A stretch of 44,330 nt of DNA, taken from positions 1 through 44,330 of the forward strand of contig CAMKMD010000031.1 of the NCBI GenBank assembly GCA_946413815.1, read 5' to 3'. The notes below the pieces were generated by a model. It was not told the DNA's origin, did not search any database, and worked only from the letters and a program-made list of their open reading frames with translations. Within the stretch, counting starts at the first letter, position 1. Each line of letters opens with the position of its first letter. This stretch comes from an uncultured Ruminococcus sp. (GTDB lineage: Bacteria; Bacillota; Clostridia; Oscillospirales; Ruminococcaceae). Position numbers and translations under genes: made by a program. Shown one piece after another: positions 7,901-15,240 of the stretch.

Positions 7901-10553
7901 CGAAGAGTTCGAGTACATCTTCCACTCCAAGAACGATCTGCATGTCTATGCAGGCGATGCACTGAAAATGTTCATCGAACTGCCGGGCATCTCCTTCTAT
8001 GACGAGCCGTACCCGGTCAAGATCACCCTGAAAAACGTCTCCGACAAGCCGATCTACAATCTGGATCACAGAATCAAGAAGGTGGAACAGGGCTCCCTGT
8101 CGATCCGCCGCATCTACGACAACGGCACATACAGTACTGAAGTCGAGGGCAAGCAGCTGCAGTGCGCAAACCGCGTGGAGCATGTCCATGTTGACGAGCT
8201 GCTGCCGGGCGAATCCGTTGAGATCACAGTTGTCATCAACGACGTCTGGAAGTCTCTCCTTGAACAGCATCTTGAGCAGATGAAGCTTTCTGCAGATGTC
8301 ATCGTTCTCGCCAGCTCCTTCGGCTCCAATCCGTGGCTGAAGTCACTCAACTTCTGCACCAGACTTTACAGCGCATATCTCTCTGAGATCCATGTCGGCC
8401 ATATTCTCAAGAGCGTCGCTGTCACCACGCTGGAAGGCTCCACGACGGAGATTCCGTATGAAGTGATCGTCGGCGAGGTTTCCGACGAACTCAAGGCAAA
8501 GAACACCAGCCATTACTTCCGCGCAATGGGCAAGGCCGCACTCGGCTTTGCATTCGACAACTGCGGTGAAGGCGGAGGAGCCCTCATCGAAGGCGCGGAG
8601 GGCGCAGCAGTGAAATACCTGCTTCTGGGTCACGACTGGACCACCGATCCGACCAGCGAATCCAACATGTCCGGCTACGATAACTTCCTTGTTGATGCGA
8701 TCGGTGCCGGCGCAGATGTGACCGGCCTCGGCGAGGCATATACCGTCATGGAGGACTGCATCGGCATCCTGCATCAGCCGGAGGACTCTGTCACCGCGAC
8801 CGTCACGATCCGCAATGCAGACGGTACCCCGCGTACCCCGGCATTCCAGCGTCTGATAAGCCTGCTGAGCAGCAGCACGTCTTCTGTTCCGTTTGAACTC
8901 GAAGTCCTGCAGGGCGATTACGAGCTGCTTGAGGACGGCAGCCTCGTCATCACGGGCGACGCCGTGCTCAACATCACCGCACTGGAAGCTAACAGAGACG
9001 CTGTCGTGCACATTGAGTATGACAACGGCTATGTGATCGACTATCCGCTCCACAGCATTGAGCCGCACGAGTGCTCCGGCAACTACTATCTCCTCGACGT
9101 TCCGACAAACGGCAAGAACGGCAGCGCGATCAAGGTCTGCGAGACCTGCGGTCAGCTCATCAATGCAAAGTATGTCAACCCCAATGCAACGGCTATGCTT
9201 GCAGACGGAAGCTCCTACCAGGATGTGAGAGGCGCGATCCAGAAAGCAGCAGAGACCTGCGAACCGACCATTATGACCCTGTTCGGCAATATCAACATCA
9301 CTACCAATGTGACGATTCCGGACTTCATCACCGTGATCCTTGCACCGGGCACGAACATCACCGTCAAGAACGGCTGCTCCTTCGTCGCCGACGGCGTAGT
9401 CAAGGACTTCAGCGAACGCGAGAATGACCTCCGCGTCAACATTCTGCTGAACTACTGGGAAGGCAGAACCGAGCTCATGCAGGTTCCTGCAGGCACTGTC
9501 GTGAACAGCCTGCCGGATATCGGCACGGAGACCTGCCCGCTGCTCGGCTGGTACGCAGACGATGCACACGATGAAGTTTTTGAGCCGTTCACGGCAGGTG
9601 CAGAGGCAGGCGCACACATCTACTACGCAGACATTCACCATGACTTCAACGACCACGGAAAGTGCAAGCTCTGCGGCGAACTGCATAACGGCAGAGATGC
9701 ATTCACCGGCGCAAATGTCTCGATCAGCGGCGAGGTCAAGCTGAACCTCAAGGCAAAGCTCAGCCCGGCAGCATTCGCAGACAAGAACGCAGTCATCCGC
9801 TTCGAGTTCGAGGACGGCACCGTCCAGAACGTGAAGATGACGCAGGCAAGATCGAACGGCGACGGCACCTATACCTTCACCTGCAAGATCGACCCGATCA
9901 AGATGTCTGACAACGTAAGAGCACAGATCCTGTACTCGGACGGCGTTCGCGGAACGGTTCTCGACTACAGCCTCAGAACCTATTTCCAGAACGTTCTGCG
10001 CAAAACAAACCTCGATCCAAAAATGGCAAACCTGATCAAGGCACTGGTGAACTACGGCGGATATCTCCAGAAGTTCAACGGCGAGCCGGAAGAAAAGCTC
10101 ATCAACAATCTTATCAACATGCCGCTCGACAACGAAGTTGTCACAATCGGCGACGAGTACAAGGCTGTGATCGCAAACAACGGAACGACCGTCAGAGCGA
10201 AGAGCGCCAACATTTCGATTTCCTCTCTGATTTCGCTGAAGGTGAAGTTCACGCTTGCGGAAGGCGCATCTGTTTCTGATTACAGATTCACCGTGAACGG
10301 CCAGACCGTAAAGGCCATAAAGGACGGCGACGTCTATGTCGTGTCCTGCAAGGGCATCGCACCGACCGACTTCGATGAGATGTTTGTCGTGCGCGCAGAA
10401 TCCGTCTCCGATCCTGCTGACTGTGCAGAGGTGCAGTACGGCGTGTACACCTACGCCAAGAGAATGCTCGAGACGAGCACAAACAATGATCTCAAAAACC
10501 TGCTGAAGGCAATCGTGAAATATGGCGAAGCCGCTGCAGCTTATGAGGAATAA
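4953..10553 (+). CDS. Giant secreted multidomain surface protein with LB repeats, GLUG-like motif and Thr linker
   Basis: The ATG at 4953 follows AAAGGAA and opens a signal peptide ('SRLLAAVTSLTMLGGMLPAY', cleavage near ARA-ED); in-frame codons further upstream would put a hydrophilic stretch before it. The product has 1866 residues. About 70-142 is a Listeria-Bacteroides (Flg_new) repeat ('FDLNGGSLNDE ... FAGWTDAAG'). About 478-510 is a GLUG-like motif ('FSGKFDGKNHTISGLYY'). About 645-747 is rich in Cys/His ('KKCINCEYETN'). About 750-779 is an almost pure Thr linker. A second LB-like repeat lies around 1493-1556. From about 1565 to the end is a module also seen at the C-terminus of other large Ruminococcus secreted proteins. 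No dockerin, LPXTG or C-terminal membrane span is visible, so attachment is unclear. An adhesin or scaffold role is an inference. A 30-residue peptide gene follows 22 bases later. Confidence 0.85.
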   Translation: MNHPKFSRLLAAVTSLTMLGGMLPAYQPGAILTARAEDISGIEESTESEGTDAPVDPDSPEIEMVRAVRSSSIRFDLNGGSLNDEKFTVTEGVAVLADENASADAPTPEAPALSDLVFAGWTDAAGNPVTTFEIDTTYYASWNYGSYEVTNPNSGLVNYFNHNNYYDFHGNNGGLKTTFGDYGYNINYKIGSYQTDIYRNGLKATYEISSGLAVTPVFSFCDCYGNVSANPGENLYTKITYIVQNRSDSDVDGFCLASTADVQIGGNDRAAIYAYSDDDTQLNAENCANYNVKNVEMRDGGKDIFLLSIPEDAKCCWGYYGNRGGYAYSDHTASDYNVGYDSGIAYSWSGLSIPAGETVEKSVIFAVGDIHLFKTHAYNADGICYGGSGCPLSMDHTAETPMFFQKPQSFEENGNTRYEVRNAGQLMWLAQNINSGEIANNVNIDLVNDIRFNMNLTQQDDGTFALSDTLAWTPIAQFSGKFDGKNHTISGLYYEGTEAGGLFGSLSGATVQNVGIVNSSFETDAPSGSIAASTDNSSIIRNVFSTAAVTGSQAGGLIYDAVDSTVDSSYFAGSGAEQLFGGNTENSVFTNVYILSEKADTSYKASAADFASGMVAFFMGASWSQDLENGEALPHLGNELGVYKYTENRSCSPSNPNPLIHYTNDSTMANKVLTVEHVLDWGRVVRYANCTENELWNKKCINCEYETNERFEREGISEQATGHNHDTSGYCQNIDRNTNRKCNHYDPAFTTTATTTTTTTTTTTTTTTTTTTTTTTTTTSEPFAPVATEYVPHLPPQEEPRRLNIEGEMTVTPMTMDDIINAGIDISGDDNYHTFNYAIEMTFEAQVVDFVVYNDTPYIVTAGGGAPIAIPSGSYVYVETIGGYVTHYESVHEEMFMIIYGEAKWLKEFYDVQLFVVNKDTQAMRNCKTVLDVPDGLTLCNSEQTQMLGDLAPGGVFDVHWYLRGDKAGTYSLSSKFTGESGGEEFEYIFHSKNDLHVYAGDALKMFIELPGISFYDEPYPVKITLKNVSDKPIYNLDHRIKKVEQGSLSIRRIYDNGTYSTEVEGKQLQCANRVEHVHVDELLPGESVEITVVINDVWKSLLEQHLEQMKLSADVIVLASSFGSNPWLKSLNFCTRLYSAYLSEIHVGHILKSVAVTTLEGSTTEIPYEVIVGEVSDELKAKNTSHYFRAMGKAALGFAFDNCGEGGGALIEGAEGAAVKYLLLGHDWTTDPTSESNMSGYDNFLVDAIGAGADVTGLGEAYTVMEDCIGILHQPEDSVTATVTIRNADGTPRTPAFQRLISLLSSSTSSVPFELEVLQGDYELLEDGSLVITGDAVLNITALEANRDAVVHIEYDNGYVIDYPLHSIEPHECSGNYYLLDVPTNGKNGSAIKVCETCGQLINAKYVNPNATAMLADGSSYQDVRGAIQKAAETCEPTIMTLFGNINITTNVTIPDFITVILAPGTNITVKNGCSFVADGVVKDFSERENDLRVNILLNYWEGRTELMQVPAGTVVNSLPDIGTETCPLLGWYADDAHDEVFEPFTAGAEAGAHIYYADIHHDFNDHGKCKLCGELHNGRDAFTGANVSISGEVKLNLKAKLSPAAFADKNAVIRFEFEDGTVQNVKMTQARSNGDGTYTFTCKIDPIKMSDNVRAQILYSDGVRGTVLDYSLRTYFQNVLRKTNLDPKMANLIKALVNYGGYLQKFNGEPEEKLINNLINMPLDNEVVTIGDEYKAVIANNGTTVRAKSANISISSLISLKVKFTLAEGASVSDYRFTVNGQTVKAIKDGDVYVVSCKGIAPTDFDEMFVVRAESVSDPADCAEVQYGVYTYAKRMLETSTNNDLKNLLKAIVKYGEAAAAYEE
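7198..7290 (+). repeat. ACN microsatellite encoding a poly-Thr linker
   Basis: About 30 consecutive codons are almost all ACC, ACA, ACG or ACT, with one Ala. The degenerate triplet repeat encodes a flexible, probably glycosylated linker between two halves of the surface protein and is a site where length could change by slippage in threes. Confidence 0.9.
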
Positions 10554-10575
10554 TACACAGAAAGGAAAAACGAAG

Positions 10576-10668
10576 ATGGAATACACAGCACCTGAGGTTC
10601 AGATCATTGCATTTGATGCTGAAGATGTGATCTCGGAGTCTATCATCCTTGATGAAGATGAATTCTGA
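10576..10668 (+). CDS. 30-residue acidic peptide, RiPP-precursor-like
   Basis: An ATG with AAAGGAAAAA upstream opens a 30-codon gene 22 bases after the giant surface protein, ahead of a strong terminator, so the two are one transcript. The peptide starts 'MEYTAPEVQIIAFDAEDVIS' and ends in an acidic tail (ILDEDEF). I recall the pattern YxxPE.xIIxF..EDVIxxS from many unannotated short peptides of gut Firmicutes and Bacteroidota, where it looks like a conserved leader. It has no signal peptide, Cys or Gly-Gly site. No modification enzyme is adjacent. Function unknown. Confidence 0.7.
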   Translation: MEYTAPEVQIIAFDAEDVISESIILDEDEF

Positions 10669-10834
10669 GGCATCCTGAACCCTGATCATCCTGAGAAGCT
10701 CCCCTGTGAGGGGGGCTTCTCTTTTCATTTGCAGGATTTTGCAGAAGCCACCCGCCAAAACGGGGCGGTATTGCCCCCGTGGTGATAACCGCCGCTAAAG
10801 CCAAAGCAGCAGCTTTTTTGAAGATACTGTTCAT
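10643..10834 (-). pseudogene. 5' stub of a secreted-protein gene
   Basis: Read on the minus strand, AAAGGAGGACGAAAA precedes an ATG at 10834 that opens a textbook signal peptide ('MNSIFKKAAALALAAVITTG'). After about 26 codons the frame leaves any protein-like sequence ('PPRFGGWLLQNPANEKR') and continues across the terminator of the plus-strand unit to a chance stop at 10643. A perfect start signal with no mature protein indicates that the body of the gene was deleted, with the surface-protein cassette now abutting it. Confidence 0.6.
10693..10730 (+). terminator. Intrinsic terminator after the surface protein/peptide unit
   Basis: GAGAAGC-T-CCCC pairs with GGGG-G-GCTTCTC around TGTGA, followed by TTTTCATTT. 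Confidence 0.9.
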
Positions 10835-11191
10835 TTTTCGTCCTCCTTTTGGTGAATATAATAAAACCGTACACAGGACAGAATTATCCCATGTACGGTT
10901 CAAACAATGTGATTGTTAGCTGTATAGCCTTGATTTCATGAACTAAAAATGATTTACACATATACATTGCCCCCTGTAATACTCTGTCACATCATGAAAA
11001 GCAGCTTTTATGATGTTTTAACACATTACACGGCTTATGCCAAGATAAATTTGGATGAAACGTCACCGCAAAATTAATAATATTCATTCAGCTTTTATAA
11101 TGCAAAAAGCTCCGTCTGACACATTATCAGACGGAGCTTTCTTACCTGCTTTTGAAAAGTGTATGCTCTGAATAAATGACGGCTATCTATA
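10835..11191. other. Gene-free stretch with three hairpins
   Basis: No gene is seen. AACCGTACA (10864-10872) and TGTACGGTT (10893-10901) form a long-loop hairpin directly upstream of the signal-peptide stub. CATCATGAAAAGC and GCTTTTATGATG (10990-11015) form a compact hairpin followed by TTTT on the plus strand. The third is the pan operon terminator. Confidence 0.6.
11106..11140 (-). terminator. Intrinsic terminator of the pan operon
   Basis: A 14-bp perfect stem, AAAGCTCCGTCTGA with TCAGACGGAGCTTT, around a 7-base loop; on the minus strand it runs into further T residues. It lies about 50 bases past the panD stop and could also work in the other direction. Confidence 0.9.
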
Positions 11192-11575
11192 TTATCTCAG
11201 CTCTCCGTGCTTTTCATAGTCGGAGACCTGTACTGTTTTGTTTTCATCGCTGACAAATACCACTCGCGGACGATGTACCTTTACCTCCTCAGGAGTCATT
11301 GACGCATAAGCCATTATGATGACGCGGTCGCCTTTTTGTCCCGAACGTGCAGCAGCTCCGTTAAGGCAGATGACTCCGCTTCCGCGTTCTCCTGCTATAA
11401 CATAGGTCTCGATACGGCTTCCGCTGTTCACGTTGACAATGTGTACCTTTTCATATTCAAAAAGTCCTGCAGCGTCCATAAGTTCCTCATCGATGGTGAC
11501 GCTGCCCACATAGTTGAGCTCAGCCTGCGTGATAACAGCGCGGTGTATCTTGCTTTTTAACATGGATACCTGCAT
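11192..11575 (-). CDS. panD: Aspartate 1-decarboxylase
   Basis: PanD makes beta-alanine from L-aspartate for pantothenate synthesis. It is made as a proenzyme that cleaves itself between Gly24 and Ser25 to create the pyruvoyl group. That site is visible here as 'NYVGSVTID' with Gly24-Ser25 when translation starts at the second ATG (11575). That ATG has the better spacing from GGAGG (six bases against three for the ATG at 11578), so I choose it. The length of 127 residues is normal. It is the last gene of a panB-panC-panD operon, 8-11 bases after panC. Confidence 0.97.
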   Translation of the reverse strand: MQVSMLKSKIHRAVITQAELNYVGSVTIDEELMDAAGLFEYEKVHIVNVNSGSRIETYVIAGERGSGVICLNGAAARSGQKGDRVIIMAYASMTPEEVKVHRPRVVFVSDENKTVQVSDYEKHGELR

Positions 11576-11586
11576 CATGCTCCTCC

Positions 11587-12435
11587 TTATACGTCTTCGG
11601 TGAAGAAGTTGTCGATAAGGCGGGTCTTGCCGATATATACAGCCATTGCGCAGAGTGCAGGGCGGTCAAGAGATGTTATCTGCTGCATTGTAGCGCAGTC
11701 AACTATCTTGACATAATCGATTCTGGCAAGAGGTTCAGCTTCTATGAGCTTTTTAATTTCTCCGATGACAGCAGAGCAGTCGCTCTCGCCATTTCTGACC
11801 ATATCCATTCCGAGAAATACAGCCTTGGAGAGTACAAGGGCAGCCTTTCTTTCGGCTTCGTTAAGGTAAGTGTTTCTTGAGCTCTTTGCAAGTCCGTCAG
11901 CCTCGCGGACGATAGGACAGCCGATTATCTCAATGTCCATGTTGAGGTCATCCGCCATGTGGCGGATAACGGCAAGCTGCTGAGCGTCCTTTTTGCCGAA
12001 GTATGCGCGGTCAGGCTTTACGATATTGAAAAGCTTCGATACTACGGTGCATACACCTCTGAAGTGCACGGGACGGCTGAGACCGCAGAGCTCCTGAGTG
12101 AGAACAGTCATGTCCACAAAGGACGAAAATCCTTCATGATACATCTCTGAAGGCTCGGGATTGAAGATAAGGTCGCCGCCGTGTTCTTCCACCAGCTTTG
12201 CGTCGCGGTCAATATCACGGGGATAGCTTTCAAGGTCCTCTGCAGGGCCGAACTGCATCGGATTTACGAAATCCGACACAACAGTCCTGTCGTTATCGCG
12301 GTGAGAGGCGTCTATAAGGCTTGCGTGTCCCTCATGGAGATATCCCATTGTGGGAACGAGTCCCACTGTAAGCCCCTGAGCTCTCCATTCCTTTACCTGT
12401 GCACGGACTTCATCTACAGTTTTTACAACTCTCAT
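11587..12435 (-). CDS. panC: Pantothenate synthetase (pantoate-beta-alanine ligase)
   Basis: PanC joins pantoate and beta-alanine with ATP through a pantoyl-adenylate. The 282-residue protein shows the nucleotidyltransferase HxGH motif in '[15 protein letters not shown]', the '[18 protein letters not shown]' segment that shapes the active site, 'FGKKDAQQL' and the late 'KSSRNTYL' motif. The length is standard. It begins one base after the panB stop codon and is followed by panD, an order that is common in Firmicutes. Cytoplasmic dimer in characterised members. Confidence 0.98.
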   Translation of the reverse strand: MRVVKTVDEVRAQVKEWRAQGLTVGLVPTMGYLHEGHASLIDASHRDNDRTVVSDFVNPMQFGPAEDLESYPRDIDRDAKLVEEHGGDLIFNPEPSEMYHEGFSSFVDMTVLTQELCGLSRPVHFRGVCTVVSKLFNIVKPDRAYFGKKDAQQLAVIRHMADDLNMDIEIIGCPIVREADGLAKSSRNTYLNEAERKAALVLSKAVFLGMDMVRNGESDCSAVIGEIKKLIEAEPLARIDYVKIVDCATMQQITSLDRPALCAMAVYIGKTRLIDNFFTEDV

Positions 12436-12436
12436 T

Positions 12437-13276
12437 TCACTTTTCCTCCCTCATAAGCTGTTCGATAACATCATCTTCGATAGCGTAGCTATGCTCCTCA
12501 GCAGGGAATGTTCCCTCCCTGGTCTCGCTGATATAGTCTGCGATGCCTTTGCGCATGAGCGCTCCGACCTCTGCAAAGCGCTTGACGAATTTAGCCGTGT
12601 GACCCGTGGTAAGGCCCAGCATATCCTGATATACCAGTACCTGTCCGTCACAGCCGCTGCCTGCGCCGATACCGATAGTAGGGATAAAGAGCTTACCTGT
12701 GATGATGTCCGCAAGCTTAGCGGGGATACCCTCCAGAACGACTGCACAGGCGCCTGCCTCCTGTATCTTCAGAGCGTCATCGATGAGCTTCTTAGCCTTG
12801 TCAAGGCTCTTGCCCTGTACCTTGAAGCCGCCGAAGGCGTTGACAGACTGCGGAGTAAGACCGAGATGTGCAACAACGGGAACAGACGCATTGACGATAG
12901 CCTTTATCTGTTCGCAGACCTCAGCGCCGCCCTCAAGCTTTACTGCATTGGCGCCGCCCTCTTTAATGAGCCTGCCTGCGTTGATAACAGCTTCCTGTAC
13001 GCTTACCTGATAGGACATGAAAGGCATATCAGCAACTATGAAAGCGTTCTCTGCACCTCTTGAAACTGCGGCGGTATGATGGATCATATCCTCCATAGTA
13101 ACAGGGAGAGTGTTCTCATAGCCAAGCATGACCATTCCAAGTGAATCACCGATGAGTATGGCATTCACACCGCACTCGTCAATGATCTTCGCTGTTGTGT
13201 AGTCATAAGCAGTAAGCATCGTGATCTTGTCACCTGATTGCTTCTGCCTCAGAAGGGTTGAAACAGTGTTTTTCAT
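12437..13276 (-). CDS. panB: 3-methyl-2-oxobutanoate hydroxymethyltransferase
   Basis: PanB transfers a hydroxymethyl group from 5,10-methylene-tetrahydrofolate to ketoisovalerate, giving ketopantoate. The 279-residue TIM-barrel protein has '[15 protein letters not shown]', '[20 protein letters not shown]' (Asp of the metal site), '[10 protein letters not shown]' and '[20 protein letters not shown]', all diagnostic. AAGGAG lies before the ATG. It is the first gene of the panBCD operon; the upstream 114 bases have a plausible TATACT -10 but no clear -35. Confidence 0.98.
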   Translation of the reverse strand: MKNTVSTLLRQKQSGDKITMLTAYDYTTAKIIDECGVNAILIGDSLGMVMLGYENTLPVTMEDMIHHTAAVSRGAENAFIVADMPFMSYQVSVQEAVINAGRLIKEGGANAVKLEGGAEVCEQIKAIVNASVPVVAHLGLTPQSVNAFGGFKVQGKSLDKAKKLIDDALKIQEAGACAVVLEGIPAKLADIITGKLFIPTIGIGAGSGCDGQVLVYQDMLGLTTGHTAKFVKRFAEVGALMRKGIADYISETREGTFPAEEHSYAIEDDVIEQLMREEK

Positions 13277-13390
13277 ATTCGTTTTTCTCCTTAAAGATGT
13301 TACCTTTCCGGGTCAGCGGATAAGATACAAGATTAGTATAACACAAGAATACGAATAAATCATGAACAAACACTTTTATGTTGGTAACTA

Positions 13391-14230
13391 TTACCTAAGA
13401 AGAGCTTTCATTTCTGTGTAATCTGACTCAGGATGGCGCTTTTGAGCCATTTCGGTCAGCTTTTTTGTAACCGATTTGTAAATATCTGCGTCGATATCGT
13501 TTTCAATGCAGGAAATATGCTTCTTTACCGTAGAAACGTCATTCCGCTCTACAGGACCTGTCAGTGCGCCGACAGGTCCTGCAGCGAGAATACGCCGTAT
13601 ATTGCTCATCACAAGTGGGCTGAGGGCGGCAATGGCCTCATCTCCGCTGAATCCGCACTGCTCAAGGAGAGCCTTGCTTTCCTCCATGAGACCGCATACA
13701 AGGTTGCTTGCAACACAGCAGGCGGCGTGGTAGCGTATCTTGATACTGCTGTCGATAATGCGGGTGGGGTTGCCCATGGCTGAGAATATGTCTTTCCACT
13801 CCTCTGCGCAGTCGCCCTCAATACAGAAGAAGGAGTTTTTCAATTCCTTGTAGGATTCGCTTTTGCTGTTGACAGGAAAAAGAGGGTGTATGGAAGTGCC
13901 CTTTGCGCCGAAGTCCGATATATTCGGGAAGGCCTCCTCAGCTGACATAGCTCCGCTGCAGTGGCACAGCTGTTTTCCTTTGAGAAGCTCTTTCGGCAGC
14001 GAGAGATAAGTGTCCTTTATAGCGCCGTCGGTGACTGTGAGAAAAACAGCGTCACTGCCGATAATCAGCGGTTCGGGAGACAGAAAGAGCTCTGAACCCG
14101 TAAATTCCGCAGCCTCACGGGCAGAGCGCTCTGTACGGCTGATATATCCCGATATTTCCATGCCGTTTTCCGAAAAATACTTTCCGAGAGAGACACCTAC
14201 CTTGCCGGCACCTATAAATCCGATTTTCAT
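13391..14230 (-). CDS. Rossmann-like/DUF2520 dehydrogenase, probable ketopantoate reductase (PanG-like)
   Basis: The start at 14230 is supported by AGAGGTG seven bases away; the product is 279 residues. An N-terminal NAD(P) fold begins at once ('MKIGFIGAGKVGVSLG', GxGxxG) and is followed by 'SDAVFLTVTDGAI', 'CHCSGAMSAE' and 'SIHPLFPV', then an all-alpha DUF2520 domain with 'YHAACCVASNLV'. No classical PanE gene is present, yet panB, panC and panD are next door, so the missing step (ketopantoate to pantoate, NADPH-dependent) is the natural assignment. The Francisella ketopantoate reductase PanG is the characterised precedent as I recall it. It has its own promoter at 14266-14294. Family assignment is firm; the reaction is inferred from context. 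Confidence 0.85.
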   Translation of the reverse strand: MKIGFIGAGKVGVSLGKYFSENGMEISGYISRTERSAREAAEFTGSELFLSPEPLIIGSDAVFLTVTDGAIKDTYLSLPKELLKGKQLCHCSGAMSAEEAFPNISDFGAKGTSIHPLFPVNSKSESYKELKNSFFCIEGDCAEEWKDIFSAMGNPTRIIDSSIKIRYHAACCVASNLVCGLMEESKALLEQCGFSGDEAIAALSPLVMSNIRRILAAGPVGALTGPVERNDVSTVKKHISCIENDIDADIYKSVTKKLTEMAQKRHPESDYTEMKALLR

Positions 14231-14265
14231 ATAGTTCACCTCTGAGTAAAATAGTCTGCATAGCG

Positions 14266-14294
14266 ATTATAACATATAAGTCCGAAAATAGCAA
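14266..14294 (-). promoter_or_regulatory. Promoter of the DUF2520 gene
   Basis: On the minus strand TTGCTA (14289-14294), a 17-base spacer and TATAAT (14266-14271), 36 bases before the start codon. Confidence 0.8.
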
Positions 14295-14312
14295 CATACG
14301 CGGGAAAATAAA

Positions 14313-14334
14313 GGGGGCGGCATCAGCCGCCCCC
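14313..14334 (-). terminator. Intrinsic terminator of the small membrane-protein unit
   Basis: GGGGGCGGC pairs with GCCGCCCCC around ATCA; on the minus strand it is followed by CTTTATTTT. Confidence 0.85.
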
Positions 14335-14339
14335 CTGGC

Positions 14340-14585
14340 ATTCATAGCCCGGCTCTCCGCAAGCGCGGCATCCTGCGTCAGCCTGAATACTTCTGCCGGT
14401 GTGCTGACACTGAGCGGCACTGTCACCAAGAGCAAAGTGCAGAAATACGCAAATGCCACAAGAGTAAAGTCTGTTATCGACGAATCCGGAACAAACTTCC
14501 CGGCAGTTATTGCATATACAAGCTTATCCATGCCCATGGTTACAAGGGCCACGCAGATGAAGCTATAATTATTATGGAATAACAA
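14340..14585 (-). pseudogene. Decayed small membrane protein
   Basis: An open frame beginning at a TTG (14585) with no ribosome-binding site encodes two hydrophobic segments ('FICVALVTMGM' and 'FTLVAFAYFCTLLLVTVPL') and then 'RLTQDAALAESRA'. The frame runs straight through the terminator hairpin at 14313-14334 and into the DUF2520 gene, which a real gene would not do; a shift of one base would place a TGA just before the hairpin. I read it as a former second gene of the unit that starts at 14815, now with a damaged end and a lost start. Confidence 0.4.
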
Positions 14586-14605
14586 ACAGCTGCCAGTCTG
14601 CGGAC

Positions 14606-14815
14606 TTATTGTTGTTTGGCTTCACGCTCCTTTTTCAAGATAAGAGCAAGTACACCTGTCATAGCTATGATGGAAATAAAATCATTTGAAGATAAGCTGC
14701 AATAAGTAGCTGTTGGGTTGCCGAAGTCCATAATATAGTTATAAACAGCTGCGACAACGCTCATAACATATATAACCTTATAAATTGTAAATACGATGAT
14801 CTCTGACTTTTTCAT
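14606..14815 (-). CDS. Small two-span membrane protein
   Basis: The 69-residue product has two hydrophobic spans (about 8-27 and 43-59) and a very basic tail 'KKEREAKQQ'. AAGGAAG precedes the ATG, and a promoter lies at 14881-14909. I do not recognise a family. Small membrane proteins of this kind often sit with regulators or transporters, but here it stands alone with a decayed neighbour. Confidence 0.65.
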   Translation of the reverse strand: MKKSEIIVFTIYKVIYVMSVVAAVYNYIMDFGNPTATYCSLSSNDFISIIAMTGVLALILKKEREAKQQ

Positions 14816-14880
14816 GATAATACTTCCTTTCGGTATAACAGATATTGTTTATTTCGGGTTGTCCCCGTTTCCATGATTTT

Positions 14881-14909
14881 ATTATACTTCACAAACAGGT
14901 ATTTGTCTT
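14881..14909 (-). promoter_or_regulatory. Promoter of the 69-residue membrane protein
   Basis: On the minus strand AAGACA (14904-14909), 17 bases, TATAAT (14881-14886). The -35 is weak. Confidence 0.6.
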
Positions 14910-14919
14910 GCGTTTAAAC

Positions 14920-14968
14920 TTACAGAACATTACAGTTTTGAAATGTAACATTGATCTTCAAATGTAAG
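14920..14968. repeat. Four inverted hexamer arms upstream of a promoter
   Basis: TTACAG occurs at 14920 and 14930, and its inverse TGTAAC/TGTAAG at 14944 and 14963. The group lies just upstream of the -35 box of the 69-residue protein gene, where an activator or repressor could bind. Confidence 0.4.
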
Positions 14969-15008
14969 AGTAAATTATTCTGCGTCTTTCCTGCAATGTT
15001 CAACGGGC

Positions 15009-15061
15009 TCCGATTTACTACATGGAGTTTTTTTGAATGTCCGATTTACTCCATCAAGTTT
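15009..15061. repeat. Pair of imperfect direct repeats
   Basis: TCCGATTTACTNCAT.NAGTTT occurs at 15009-15030 and 15040-15061, a period of 31 bases (three helical turns). Confidence 0.5.
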
Positions 15062-15161
15062 CCTGGAGTTTATTATACATCATTAGACAGCTGGAGGGAC
15101 GATGCTGATTATTTTGCTCTTACGACGGAACAATGAAAGTACCTTTCTGTCGTATAAAAAA

Positions 15162-15198
15162 CAGGAGTATGTCCGTGATAATACCGGACATACTCCTG
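15162..15198 (-). terminator. Intrinsic terminator of the NACHT gene
   Basis: A 14-bp perfect stem (CAGGAGTATGTCCG / CGGACATACTCCTG), followed on the minus strand by TTTTTTATACG. Confidence 0.92.
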
Positions 15199-15240
15199 CT
15201 TTCTCTAAGTATTCAATCAGCGTTTCACGCCACGCTGATA

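Larger units (their letters stand above)
14816..15240. other. Gene-free stretch with promoter, repeat arms and terminator
   Basis: No gene is seen. It contains a minus-strand promoter (14881-14909), four TTACAG/TGTAA[CG] arms (14920-14968), a pair of 22-base imperfect direct repeats (15009-15030 and 15040-15061), a small hairpin (15121-15153) and the terminator of the NACHT gene. Confidence 0.6.

Noticed and set aside
6816..8270. Minus-strand open frame of 484 codons
   Set aside because: Same shadow effect, including a Gly/Cys/Ser-rich stretch that is only the antisense of the Thr-codon repeat.
8343..10586. Long minus-strand open frame of 747 codons
   Set aside because: It is the antisense of the giant surface protein; the GC-rich third positions of that gene suppress stops on the other strand. 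The plus-strand product has a signal peptide and known domains, the antisense product is low-complexity with no domain or ribosome-binding site.
15009..15061. Possible CRISPR array
   Set aside because: Only two imperfect 22-base repeats with a 9-base spacer and no cas genes anywhere in the window.
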